DNA of 64,000 nt, from contig NZ_KI912480.1 in the NCBI RefSeq assembly GCF_000518705.1, positions 44,713-108,712 of the forward strand, given 5' to 3'. Under the pieces are notes generated by a model, which was not told the origin of the DNA, did no database searches, and saw only the letters and a list, made by a program, of their open reading frames with translations. The DNA comes from Shewanella colwelliana ATCC 39565 (lineage in GTDB: Bacteria > Pseudomonadota > Gammaproteobacteria > Enterobacterales > Shewanellaceae). A program made the position numbers and the translations under genes. This document shows, piece by piece, positions 17,850 to 26,912 of the stretch; within the stretch, counting starts at the first letter, position 1, and each line of letters begins with the position of its first letter.

Positions 17850-18964
17850 ACTAAGGGTCTCGCTATAGTATCGGGTTTATTTCGATCAAAAATTTCATTT
17901 GCCCACAACATTACAATAAGCTCATCTTCGCCAATATTCGTAATATCATGCGTCCAACCTGGAACTGTTTCTACAATCTTATAGTCACTCGCATCTGTAA
18001 TGAGCTCATACTGCTCGTCAGTACTAATATGTTTAAATCGGTAACAAGCTTTACCTTTTATCACAAGGAACTTTTCATTTTTAGTATGATGATAATGTCC
18101 ACCACGAGTAATTCCTGGGTGCGCGGTAAAAAATGAAAACTGCCCAGCAGAGGGAGTCTTCAACATTTCCACAAAAGTACCACGGGGATCAGTATAACCA
18201 GGCACAGTATAGGCAAAGTGTTCTGGGTGAAAGTAACTTAAGTAAGTTGAATACAAAGCCCGAGTAAACCCAACACCAACCTCCTCCGTTACTAAGGAGT
18301 CCCTACTTACTTTAAATTTTTGCAGTAAATCGACGACCGCACCAACAGTAGTTTGGTAAACGGGTGATATGTCTTTATAGCCTACGTCTTGCAGCACGGA
18401 ATCATCATTTGGCATTAAGCTAATAAACGCTTCGCAAACATCATCAATATAAACAAGAGAAAGTTGAGCGTTAGCATCGTGAATGTTTATGGGTAAATCA
18501 TTAACCGTATTATGACAAAATGTAGCAATTGCAGAATTGTAATTAGGCTTACACCATTTACCAAAAACATTAGGTAATCTGTATATGTAAACCGGAGCAC
18601 CTGTAAGCTTTTGATATGAATTAACAACCTCCTCGGCAGCAGCTTTACTGACACCATAGGGATTATCTCGTTCAGCTTGTATAGAAGAAGTTAAAACAAC
18701 AGGAGTTTTTTTATCTAATTTAATCAGATGATTGACTATTAATGCAGTCAAATCTGTATTACCAGTTTTAAAATCATCTTCATTAACAGGACGATTTATG
18801 CCAGCTAAATGATAAATAAAGTCTGCAGTGGCAACTTTTGATAAAATATCGTCTTTACTATCAGCGCTGGTAATAGTGATTATAGAGTCAAAACCTGCTT
18901 CTTCTAAAAAGACTCGTAAATTCTTGCCAATAAAACCATTTGCTCCCGTTACAACAATATTCAT
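17846..18964 (-). CDS. capF: CapF/FnlB-like bifunctional reductase with C-terminal cupin
   Basis: This 372-residue protein has the two-domain CapF layout. An SDR domain (GANGFIGKN near 8-16, YGVSK at 103-107) is followed by a cupin (GGHYHH at 288-293) that binds zinc. CapF/FnlB carries out the C3-epimerisation and C4-reduction steps leading to UDP-L-TalNAc, the precursor of UDP-L-FucNAc. The start codon directly follows the CapE stop (TAA-ATG). It is the middle gene of the three-gene module. Confidence 0.93.
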   Translation of the reverse strand: MNIVVTGANGFIGKNLRVFLEEAGFDSIITITSADSKDDILSKVATADFIYHLAGINRPVNEDDFKTGNTDLTALIVNHLIKLDKKTPVVLTSSIQAERDNPYGVSKAAAEEVVNSYQKLTGAPVYIYRLPNVFGKWCKPNYNSAIATFCHNTVNDLPINIHDANAQLSLVYIDDVCEAFISLMPNDDSVLQDVGYKDISPVYQTTVGAVVDLLQKFKVSRDSLVTEEVGVGFTRALYSTYLSYFHPEHFAYTVPGYTDPRGTFVEMLKTPSAGQFSFFTAHPGITRGGHYHHTKNEKFLVIKGKACYRFKHISTDEQYELITDASDYKIVETVPGWTHDITNIGEDELIVMLWANEIFDRNKPDTIARPLV

Positions 18965-19999
18965 TTATACGCCCTCTGGAACCACTAAATTGCCCGCTTT
19001 TATCTCTCTCATAAAATCAAGTTTAAGCAGCAGTTTTTCCATACCTTCTACATCAAGACCCTGTGTATTATGGGAATTATAGTCTTCGACTTTAGAGAGG
19101 TCTTGTTCACCTTCTTCTGTAAATTGAGCATAATTTAAATCACGGTTATCAGCAGGAACGCGAAAATAATCGCCTTGGTCTTCGGCTACAAACATTTCTT
19201 CTCTGCTACAAAGCGCTTCGAATAATTTTTCACCATGACGTGTACCAATAACGTTTACTGTATGCCCAGGCTTACCCATTATGTTAAAAATGGCCTTGGT
19301 AAGTACATCGATGGTGGCACCAGGTGCTTTTTGCACAAAGATATCACCATTCTTGCCATGCTCAAACGCGTGCAACACTAGATCGACTGCGTCGTCGAGC
19401 GTCATCATAAAACGAGTCATATTTGGGTCTGTAACGGTTAATGCTTTGCCTTCAATAATTTGACGACAAAATAGTGGTATAACACTGCCACGAGAAGCCA
19501 TTACATTACCGTAACGTGTTGTGCAAATAGTCATACCGTCAGGAACATTACGAGATTTAGCGACTATCACTTTCTCCATCATAACCTTAGATATCCCCAT
19601 TGCATTAATAGGGTAAACGGCTTTATCTGTACTTAAACAAACAACTTTATTAACACCATGATTAATCGCTGCTTCAAGCACGTTTTCAGTACCAATCACA
19701 TTGGTTTTAACAGCCTCTAGAGGGTAAAACTCACAAGATGGAACCTGTTTCAGTGCTGCTGCATGAAAAATATAATCGACACCACGCATAGCATTTGAAA
19801 CACTTTGATAATCACGAACGTCACCAATATAAAACTTCAACTTGTCAGAGTTGAATCTTTTGCGCATATCATCTTGCTTTTTCTCATCACGGGAGAAAAT
19901 ACGGATTTCAGCGATATCTGAATCAAGGAAACGATTTAAGACCGCATTACCAAAAGAACCTGTACCACCGGTTATAAGTAGAACCTTATTTTTAAACAA
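18965..19999 (-). CDS. capE: CapE/FnlA-like UDP-GlcNAc 4,6-dehydratase/5-epimerase
   Basis: A cytoplasmic SDR enzyme of about 345 residues: LLITGGTGSFGNAV at the N-terminus and active-site STDKAVYPINAMGISK with the Met-x-x-x-Lys pair of inverting dehydratases. It lacks the membrane part of the WbpM-like enzyme. It performs the first step from UDP-GlcNAc to UDP-L-FucNAc. No ATG start fits. A TTG at 19999 gives the family N-terminus (L-F-K-N-K-V-L-L) and has GAGG nine bases upstream; a TTG at 20014 is the alternative. Confidence 0.92.
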   Translation of the reverse strand: MFKNKVLLITGGTGSFGNAVLNRFLDSDIAEIRIFSRDEKKQDDMRKRFNSDKLKFYIGDVRDYQSVSNAMRGVDYIFHAAALKQVPSCEFYPLEAVKTNVIGTENVLEAAINHGVNKVVCLSTDKAVYPINAMGISKVMMEKVIVAKSRNVPDGMTICTTRYGNVMASRGSVIPLFCRQIIEGKALTVTDPNMTRFMMTLDDAVDLVLHAFEHGKNGDIFVQKAPGATIDVLTKAIFNIMGKPGHTVNVIGTRHGEKLFEALCSREEMFVAEDQGDYFRVPADNRDLNYAQFTEEGEQDLSKVEDYNSHNTQGLDVEGMEKLLLKLDFMREIKAGNLVVPEGV

Positions 20000-20036
20000 A
20001 ACAATATTCCTCAATTAATATCAATTAAAAATAAAA

Positions 20037-21434
20037 CTAAAAATTATCTTGAAGCAGCTGAATCAATTCGCTCTCATTTCTAATGGAGTGTATTTGAGGA
20101 TCAGAAAGTGAAGGTAAAAAATTCTCTACATAAAACTGATCACGCGCATCGAACAAAACAGCAATGGCAATAGACTCATTATAAATTGCTTCAATAAGAA
20201 CAGTTGATTTTCGAGCTAAACAAATATTACCACTTATCGCATCCCCAAAATCAGTAACAAAGGTAATGTCACTCCCATAATGCTGATAGTTTTCACGAAC
20301 ATCTTTAGGGTGTAATTTTAAACTGAAAGGTAGGCCAGACTTTAATAATGTATCAATAATTTTCATATTGATATCCACACCTAAAGCCTCAGTGAAAAAT
20401 ATGATTTTTTTGGGTAATCGCATTGATTTAGGCTTAGTTTTCTGCGAAAACATCTTTAACGCAATATCACTGTCAAAAATGAATTTTGATTCATTATACA
20501 GTAAATTCAAATCATCCGCAGCCTTTTGGGATGTACAGTAAAACGTATCACCAGGCAAACCTGTAGGGACATAAAACCCATATTCTACGCCATGGGGTAT
20601 GCAAATTGACCGAACATTGTTTCGTCCACACAAATCAATGTCAACAACTGCAAACCTATCTTCTTTATGAGAAGTATAATAAAATTTATTACACTCTTTT
20701 CTCATAATGCAATCCAGATGATACTTATAAATATTTTTATGCACTATCTTAACGGAGTAATATCTAAAAATGTAACCCAGAGATGACCAACCAAATATTT
20801 TAATTGTATCTAAAAGCAACTTAAAACAATCCAAAAAAACTAACAAAGGTACGTAAAAAATAGAAAAAACTCTTTCGATCATTGACACCTCTGAATACAT
20901 ACTAGAAAAACCATAATTAGGCCCAAAAAAATCATCAGAGTAAAAGACAACATTAGAATCTAGCAAAAACTCCAGCTTTGAAATGCTAGCCGGTGATCGA
21001 ATAATACTGAACCCCATTCTTTTCTCTGTGACATTTTTTTTTCGTTTGAAACAAACTAGCCAAGGCATTAAAAAACACAGAAAAAATATTACAACTAATG
21101 AAACAAAGAAGTTAACAATACTCAATGTGTAGAAATAAAAACGAACACGTCCGATTTTTACTCTGCAATTAATCGCGGACAAAATACAAACCCAAGAACT
21201 TAATTCACCTTTAAAATTGATCTCGCTAGTTCTAACTGAAACAATTTTAAATTCAAACTCAAGGAGTTTCAAATAAAAATAAATAAACATTTCATTTATA
21301 TAATCAGACTTAAAATCAATTTCTTTAGAAAAACTATTTAATTTTTTAAAAAACCTGTCAGAGTCACTGGAATCCAAATTAACCTCGCTACCATTACTTA
21401 GCAAGACTTTCCCATTACGTACTCTAATGACCAT
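20037..21434 (-). CDS. Candidate glycosyltransferase with sialyltransferase-like HP motif
   Basis: A protein of about 465 residues not recognised by family name. A hydrophobic stretch near residue 120 may anchor it to the membrane. The C-terminal half looks like a GT-B fold: CIPHGVEYGF, then KIIFFTEALG, LPFSLKLHPKD and SGNICLARKSTVLIEAIYNE. The HP in K-L-H-P and the later R-K-S-T-V-L-I-E resemble the HP and S/T motifs of bacterial sialyl-, polysialyl- and Kdo-transferases. It may therefore transfer the CMP-activated acid made by genes at 23.9-26.9 kb. The ATG at 21434 has AAGGTGG eight bases upstream; a GTG at 21455 is possible. Very AT-rich. Confidence 0.5.
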   Translation of the reverse strand: MVIRVRNGKVLLSNGSEVNLDSSDSDRFFKKLNSFSKEIDFKSDYINEMFIYFYLKLLEFEFKIVSVRTSEINFKGELSSWVCILSAINCRVKIGRVRFYFYTLSIVNFFVSLVVIFFLCFLMPWLVCFKRKKNVTEKRMGFSIIRSPASISKLEFLLDSNVVFYSDDFFGPNYGFSSMYSEVSMIERVFSIFYVPLLVFLDCFKLLLDTIKIFGWSSLGYIFRYYSVKIVHKNIYKYHLDCIMRKECNKFYYTSHKEDRFAVVDIDLCGRNNVRSICIPHGVEYGFYVPTGLPGDTFYCTSQKAADDLNLLYNESKFIFDSDIALKMFSQKTKPKSMRLPKKIIFFTEALGVDINMKIIDTLLKSGLPFSLKLHPKDVRENYQHYGSDITFVTDFGDAISGNICLARKSTVLIEAIYNESIAIAVLFDARDQFYVENFLPSLSDPQIHSIRNESELIQLLQDNF

Positions 21435-21470
21435 ACCTAAATCCACCTTCAACACAGACTAAATTCATTA

Positions 21471-22529
21471 CTAGCATTTTGTCTTATTAGAAAAAAATAT
21501 CATATAATAAAAAATAAGAACCAAAGGAAACTCAACCCGTACAAGTAAAGCTTCAAAAATAGCATAAAGAAGTAAAGACACAAAAAATGCCCAGACTGAT
21601 TTATGATGTTCATAATTTGAAAATTGAAAACACCTAAAAAGGAACAATAGAAACAATAGTGGGCCAACTGAAAAATAAGCTAGTATATAGGAGTTATCGA
21701 CACGATCCCCTTCTGAACTTGCTCCAGTTATGTAATTTATAAATTCCAAATTTTTCATGAAATTATTAAAATCTACAGGTCGATTACTTAGAAGTAAATT
21801 AACAGAAAATTCGTTACTTAAAGTTGATATATAGAAAGAGACCAAAAGGAATAATAAAGGCAGGATAAACATAAACCTTCTTATTATTTTTGGAAGGGCA
21901 AAAACACACAAAAAAGAAAATATGACTATGCTATATAAAGATGTTCTTGAATCACTAAAGTATGCCATTGAAAATGACACTATACTAAAAAAAACAACCG
22001 ATTTTAAGTTTTTATTATTAAAAAAGTAATTCAGCCAAACAAGGACATATAGTGAGTAGGCGACAATACCAACTTTATTCGCATTAGAAAAACCAAAACT
22101 GTATCTTAGACGCCCACCAATTTCAGTTGAACTAGGTGTTACAATCCCCAATATAATTGATATACAGAACAGGCCCAATACAATAACTGTCACATAAAAC
22201 GCATTAGATATGAGTAGTTCTAGACTCAACTTCACAGACTTAAAATAAAAAATTATCACGGATAAATAAATGAAATTTAATGTTATTAAAGAAAAGTTAA
22301 AAACAAAGACAGATATTAAATACAAGCAAAAAAATAAAAATAAAACATACCCTTCAACTTTTCCCTTTACATTTGATATGAATGCGTATGAAACGCAAAA
22401 TAACAAGGCTGATATTCTAATGACTAATTGGAAGCCATCATACAATTCAGCAGCTACACCAAAGACAAAATTAAAGAAAAGTAAAAAAATTGGGATAAAG
22501 GCTGAAACTTTCATCTGACGTAGATTCAA
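21471..22529 (-). CDS. wzy: Wzy-type O-antigen/polysaccharide polymerase
   Basis: A highly hydrophobic protein of 352 residues with about ten membrane spans and a larger loop near residues 235-275. Such proteins join lipid-linked repeat units on the periplasmic side. Sequence identity between Wzy proteins is very low; the call rests on topology and the position beside wzx and behind wzz. The start is uncertain: TTG at 22529 has AGG seven bases upstream, while the ATG at 22514 has no clear ribosome site. Very AT-rich. Confidence 0.8.
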   Translation of the reverse strand: MNLRQMKVSAFIPIFLLFFNFVFGVAAELYDGFQLVIRISALLFCVSYAFISNVKGKVEGYVLFLFFCLYLISVFVFNFSLITLNFIYLSVIIFYFKSVKLSLELLISNAFYVTVIVLGLFCISIILGIVTPSSTEIGGRLRYSFGFSNANKVGIVAYSLYVLVWLNYFFNNKNLKSVVFFSIVSFSMAYFSDSRTSLYSIVIFSFLCVFALPKIIRRFMFILPLLFLLVSFYISTLSNEFSVNLLLSNRPVDFNNFMKNLEFINYITGASSEGDRVDNSYILAYFSVGPLLFLLFLFRCFQFSNYEHHKSVWAFFVSLLLYAIFEALLVRVEFPLVLIFYYMIFFSNKTKC

Positions 22530-22560
22530 ATTGATACCTATTTTATTATATACGAGGCAT

Positions 22561-23823
22561 TTATTGGAATAAAATTGCTCTATTTTTGATTAACAGCAAT
22601 TTTTTTAAATCCTTATCAAAGAAATCGATAACATAATTTGCTAAAATCAATGAGATAAGTGTAGAAATAGCCGCACCATTTATTCCGTATAAAGGTATTA
22701 GTAAAAAGTTAAGGCATACATTAACAGTTAATGCAAAGAATGATCTTAAAGCAACCTTTCTTTCCAGCTTTTCTACGGTAAGAAACCTCATCGTCAACGA
22801 TCCCATTGCAGCGAACATAGACGACCACATTAATATCTGAAATACAAATACCCCCTTTAAGTAGTCTTCACCAAAAACAATCGTTACTATATCTCTCGCA
22901 AAAAACAATGAGAACAATGACATGAGAAAACTCAAAGCTATAATAATTCTAAAAAGCAAAACCATTTTTTCTTCATAGACGTACTCAGAATTTTCTTTCA
23001 ACCTAACGATTGCAGGTAATAATGCCGAGCATAATACAACAGTAACCATTACCCACATCTCATATATCCGAGACACAGCTGAATAGATGCCTAAATCAAA
23101 ATCACCAACCAACCATTTGATCATCAATTGATCTGTTCGCATATAGAGCACTGTCGTTAGCGCAGCTAATAGCATTGGAAAGCAACTTTTTAATAACTTT
23201 ATGGCGACACTTCTATCAAATCCAAGTGAAAATTTTGTTTGTTGAAAGCAGTTGTATACATATAATAAAAAAAATGCAATTAAACATGACTCAATTAACA
23301 TCGCACAAATTACATAAAATATGTTGGCTTGAATATAAATCAAGTAGACCTTAATTATTGCAGAAATAACTAACGCTAAAGATTTCGCCAACGAAGAAAA
23401 TTTAGCTCTGACTTGAGATTGAAAGTGATAATCTAAAACTAAAAATGCCTGAGGCAATAAACTAAATGAAAGTACGATAAGGTAATTAAACGTTTGTTCA
23501 TCTACATTAAGTAAATGCAATAAAAAATATAAACTGACAATACACAACCCGCCAGCTACAAAAACTAGCGAAAAAGCAGTTTGAACATATGCTGCTGCAG
23601 AGTTAGAATTTTCAATTAGTTCTCTGACTAAAACAGATTCCATGCCAAGTCGAGAAAGCGTTAATAATACCGCGATAATGCCAACGCAAAATGAAAGTAA
23701 ACCAAATTTATCCGGACCTAAGTAACGCGCAATAAAAATATTTATAACAAACAATGACAACAACTTAATTAATTGTTCAAAGAATATCCAAAACGTGTTT
23801 TTGAAATATTTAATATAATCCAA
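22561..23823 (-). CDS. wzx: Wzx-type flippase (MATE/MVF polysaccharide transporter)
   Basis: A 420-residue inner-membrane protein with about 12 spans and the Wzx hallmarks: FARYLGPDKFG-like N-terminal segment (IARYLGPDKFGLL), a charged loop with MRTDQLMIKWLVGDFDLGIYS, and LIPLYGINGAAISTLIS near the end. It flips the lipid-linked repeat unit from cytoplasm to periplasm. The start is probably the TTG at 23823, with a poor ribosome site. It lies between the CMP-sugar synthetase and the polymerase. Confidence 0.92.
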   Translation of the reverse strand: MDYIKYFKNTFWIFFEQLIKLLSLFVINIFIARYLGPDKFGLLSFCVGIIAVLLTLSRLGMESVLVRELIENSNSAAAYVQTAFSLVFVAGGLCIVSLYFLLHLLNVDEQTFNYLIVLSFSLLPQAFLVLDYHFQSQVRAKFSSLAKSLALVISAIIKVYLIYIQANIFYVICAMLIESCLIAFFLLYVYNCFQQTKFSLGFDRSVAIKLLKSCFPMLLAALTTVLYMRTDQLMIKWLVGDFDLGIYSAVSRIYEMWVMVTVVLCSALLPAIVRLKENSEYVYEEKMVLLFRIIIALSFLMSLFSLFFARDIVTIVFGEDYLKGVFVFQILMWSSMFAAMGSLTMRFLTVEKLERKVALRSFFALTVNVCLNFLLIPLYGINGAAISTLISLILANYVIDFFDKDLKKLLLIKNRAILFQ

Positions 23824-23879
23824 TCTTTATGCCATTCCTTTGAAGTTAGCAGTAAAATAATGTTTCGAAAAACGTATTT

Positions 23880-24626
23880 TTATTCTAAATTGAATTGTGG
23901 ATTAAATTCCAAAAGGGCTCTAACCTTATCCGCATCAGCCTCTGTATCTACAGCAACACTTTTCCCCAATACTTCCTTCATCTTTACGTCGTATCCCAAT
24001 TCCAAAAAACGTAAAATTTCTATATCCTCTTCATTCTCGAATAAGGATTTATCTTTAACGGATACAAATGCTGTCAATACGTCTACTGGAAACGCATAAA
24101 TACATATTTGTTTCCATCCTCTTACGAAATCTCCAGTTTTATTTCCGGGTATTGCTGCTCGACTCATGTATAATAAGCGACCATCGCTTCTGAAAACGAC
24201 TTTAGGAATAGTTAGGCTACGATATTCTTCGTCGGAAGTAATACGCGCCATACCATTTATAATTTTACCCGGATTTTCAATATACTCATCAACAATTGTT
24301 GCAATTTCTTTGGGACTAATTAATGGTTCGTCACCCTGAACATTTACGACAAAATCAATATCGTCGATTTGTTGACAGGCCTCATATACTCGGTCGGTGC
24401 CCGTCTTACAATTATCACTTGTCATTAACACATTATCAGTAAACCCTTTACAGAAATCATAAATTAGCTTGTTTTCTGTAGCAATATAAACTCGTTCTTT
24501 CCCTACAGCAATACAACACCGTTCCCAAACACGCTGAATCATTGGAGTACCGTTAAGATCAACTAACGGCTTACCGGGGAAACGGCTTGATTGATAACGT
24601 GCTGGAATGACAACGGCATATCTCAT
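23880..24626 (-). CDS. KdsB-like CMP-ulosonate cytidylyltransferase
   Basis: A 248-residue enzyme of the KdsB family, which activates 3-deoxy-ulosonic acids such as Kdo with CTP. Seen: IPARYQSSRFPGKPL (8-22), GTDRVYEA, NVQGDEPLI, the segment LYMSRAAIPG, and a C-terminal VDTEADADKVR. Length is normal for KdsB. Housekeeping kdsB lies elsewhere in related genomes, and this copy is within a polysaccharide operon next to a phosphatase and an aldolase. It is therefore likely to activate a locus-specific ulosonic acid rather than lipid A-core Kdo. Substrate is inference. Confidence 0.85.
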   Translation of the reverse strand: MRYAVVIPARYQSSRFPGKPLVDLNGTPMIQRVWERCCIAVGKERVYIATENKLIYDFCKGFTDNVLMTSDNCKTGTDRVYEACQQIDDIDFVVNVQGDEPLISPKEIATIVDEYIENPGKIINGMARITSDEEYRSLTIPKVVFRSDGRLLYMSRAAIPGNKTGDFVRGWKQICIYAFPVDVLTAFVSVKDKSLFENEEDIEILRFLELGYDVKMKEVLGKSVAVDTEADADKVRALLEFNPQFNLE

Positions 24627-24637
24627 GTAATAAATTC

Positions 24638-25309
24638 CTAAATCGTTCTGTTATTTTTTTCTATTGGCCACTGATATAAGATTTGAAAACCGTGCTTTTC
24701 AGATAGTGAAAGCATCTGGTCGCTTACATTAGAATAAGGTATATAGCAGTAAAAATCGATATGGTTCAATTGGCTGGCCTCGAAGTCAGAGACTGCATCT
24801 CCAATCATAACTGCTGTAATATTTTTTTCATCCGCAATTATATTACTAATTAATGTAGACTTAGCCACTGGAGAACCGAAAACCTCAATAAAGTATTTAT
24901 CGAGACCACGATGTTTAAATACTTGCCGCAATTCATTTTGCTCAGAACCACTTGCTACAAATTTTTTACCGGGTAACGAAACTATAAAGTCTAAAAATTT
25001 GGGCGACAATTCAGCTGTTAAATATAGGCTTTGGCATTGTTTAGAAAAATTTGACAATAATTTTTCATTTATATCTTGTTTTTTTATCTCTTCAACATTA
25101 AGGATGTTATCTAAAAAATGACTGATATGATGAAATCGTGACTTCCCAAAGTTATTTGCAAAATATTCAACACACTGCGTAATTAACTTGGAATCGAAAG
25201 AAAGCGCTTTAAGCGCTTCCTTCATTGCCTGAATTTTAAGTTTATTTGAATTTAATATCACCCCATCACAATCAAATATATAGAGATCGTAATTATAAAT
25301 TGGGTGCAT
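24638..25309 (-). CDS. HAD-family phosphatase
   Basis: A 223-residue HAD hydrolase. Motif I is FDCDGVILNSN (about 13-23), motif II the Ser in FVASGSEQNE, and motifs III/IV are PVAKSTLI and MIGDAVSDFEAS. The cap is of the helical type seen in beta-phosphoglucomutase/phosphoglycolate phosphatases, unlike the capless KdsC. Placed between the aldolase and the CMP-transferase and overlapping the aldolase gene by 17 bases, it probably removes a phosphate from the intermediate between those steps. The substrate is not known. Confidence 0.85.
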   Translation of the reverse strand: MHPIYNYDLYIFDCDGVILNSNKLKIQAMKEALKALSFDSKLITQCVEYFANNFGKSRFHHISHFLDNILNVEEIKKQDINEKLLSNFSKQCQSLYLTAELSPKFLDFIVSLPGKKFVASGSEQNELRQVFKHRGLDKYFIEVFGSPVAKSTLISNIIADEKNITAVMIGDAVSDFEASQLNHIDFYCYIPYSNVSDQMLSLSEKHGFQILYQWPIEKNNRTI

Positions 25310-26912
25310 ATATAGAGCCTTGTTGTAATGAGTAACTAGTAGGAGTTAATGCTGTAATTGATGTTTCAGGAGCTAATGATTTATAGTTAGCTAATAAATC
25401 TATCATCTCCGATTGTCTTATATCACCTCGTTCGTAACCATCAACGCCAACTAAAGATATCTTTAAAGCTTGGCCATTAAGCGCTATAGCCAGTGCATAA
25501 GCAGCCGTTAAATCATAAGGTACCGTGCAGTAATTTTGATTAACCACGAACTGACCAGGCACTACATTTAGACCATAATCAAAAAATTCGTTCGAAACAT
25601 TATTAAGCTCTTCATCTGTAAACCTATGTGCAGGCATTATGATAGGGCGCTGCAAACTCTTATACACATTATGCTCGGATAAATACTTACTGTTGTGTGA
25701 TACACAATAATAGTTCACAAACTCTGGTGATAAGTCCTTAACCGCATTGATGGCGATAACAATGGGCTGTCGCTCATTAATATAACTTTCTATGGCAGGT
25801 AAATAACGGCCTAGACTTGGACCATTACCCACAATAAGAACTTCGCAACCTTCAAATTTACCGAAAAGCATATCGCTACCAGACACTTTCTTGGTTGAAG
25901 TATCGAATGACAATGCAGATTCCATCACATCACCATTATAGGAAGTTGTACCTTCTAGTTGACTTAAATAGTTGATAGCTCCCACCATTTCATCAGTACC
26001 ATAATGTTTATTGGATACGAGATTTTGTATATAAGTAGGATGTACATCATTCTGTGCACCCAGAAAATACAGCAAGCTACTACCCCAACCATATTCTTTT
26101 TGCATTCGTTCAAAATATCGAATAACTAACTCATAAACAGCTGAAGGATCATATTTATCAGATATTTTATCTATCACGGCAAGCAAACTTTCTGTTTGTG
26201 CATTACCTGCACCTCGCCCCATTCCGGTAACAGTTACGTCTAGCCAACTCACTCCTAGGCTTTGCGCTTTTAACGTGTTATCAAGAGCTTTTCCCATATT
26301 ATTATGAGTATGTATACCTATCTTACCTTGCCATTGGGTTCGAAGTGCTTTAACAATTCGAGCAACCTCCTCGCCGTCCATATTCCCTAAAGAATCGGCA
26401 AAGTAAAGGCAATCAAGGTCTTCCCATTCTGCAGCTATTTTAGCTTTATCTGCTATAACGTCGTCAGGCTTACCGCCGGCTTGCATAAGATTGAAACCAA
26501 CCATATAACCTTTTGTTTTCAATGCATTGATAATTGCACCAGAGTGCTCAACTTCGTGAAAATGCGCCGCTACGCGAACTAACTTAATTGGACTTTGGAC
26601 AGCATCAATAAACAGTGCATCAACAGCATCTTCTATTGACATCGATGCTTCAAGTATCGTTTTCGCATCAACCATGACACCGTACTTAGGTCCTTCCGGC
26701 AAATTGAGACTTTTAATAAATATTTCAGTTGTATAAGCAAATGGACCGTCAAATCCTGACTTTGGAAAATTTCTTAATCCTAGTTCAACATAATCAATTT
26801 TAGCTCGAGCCATTGCTGTTAAATAAGCTTGTATTACATCGGGACAAAAATCCCAATTATTATAGTAACCACCATCGCGTAACGTACAATCAAGAATGCT
26901 ACAGTCATACAT
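25293..26912 (-). CDS. Fusion: DRE-TIM aldolase + GT42/MptE-like domain
   Basis: A 539-residue two-domain protein. Residues 1-300 form a DRE-TIM metal-dependent aldolase like 4-hydroxy-2-oxovalerate aldolase: LDCTLRDGGY (7-16), the metal site HTHNN (201-205) and GMGRGAGN (230-237). Residues about 354-539 begin with EVLIVGNGPSLG and contain YDLTAAYALAIAL and SLVGVDGYERGD. This pattern is shared by DUF115/MptE-like proteins and GT42 sialyltransferases (IAGNGPSL start). As first gene of an aldolase-phosphatase-CMP synthetase module, it may condense pyruvate with a sugar aldehyde to a 3-deoxy-ulosonic acid. The role of the second domain, possibly the transfer step, is unknown. Confidence 0.75.
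   Translation of the reverse strand: MYDCSILDCTLRDGGYYNNWDFCPDVIQAYLTAMARAKIDYVELGLRNFPKSGFDGPFAYTTEIFIKSLNLPEGPKYGVMVDAKTILEASMSIEDAVDALFIDAVQSPIKLVRVAAHFHEVEHSGAIINALKTKGYMVGFNLMQAGGKPDDVIADKAKIAAEWEDLDCLYFADSLGNMDGEEVARIVKALRTQWQGKIGIHTHNNMGKALDNTLKAQSLGVSWLDVTVTGMGRGAGNAQTESLLAVIDKISDKYDPSAVYELVIRYFERMQKEYGWGSSLLYFLGAQNDVHPTYIQNLVSNKHYGTDEMVGAINYLSQLEGTTSYNGDVMESALSFDTSTKKVSGSDMLFGKFEGCEVLIVGNGPSLGRYLPAIESYINERQPIVIAINAVKDLSPEFVNYYCVSHNSKYLSEHNVYKSLQRPIIMPAHRFTDEELNNVSNEFFDYGLNVVPGQFVVNQNYCTVPYDLTAAYALAIALNGQALKISLVGVDGYERGDIRQSEMIDLLANYKSLAPETSITALTPTSYSLQQGSIYAPNL

Noticed and set aside
23880..26912. Phosphonate pathway
   Set aside because: A DRE-TIM enzyme and a CMP transferase can occur in phosphonate synthesis, but no PEP mutase or phosphonopyruvate enzyme is present.
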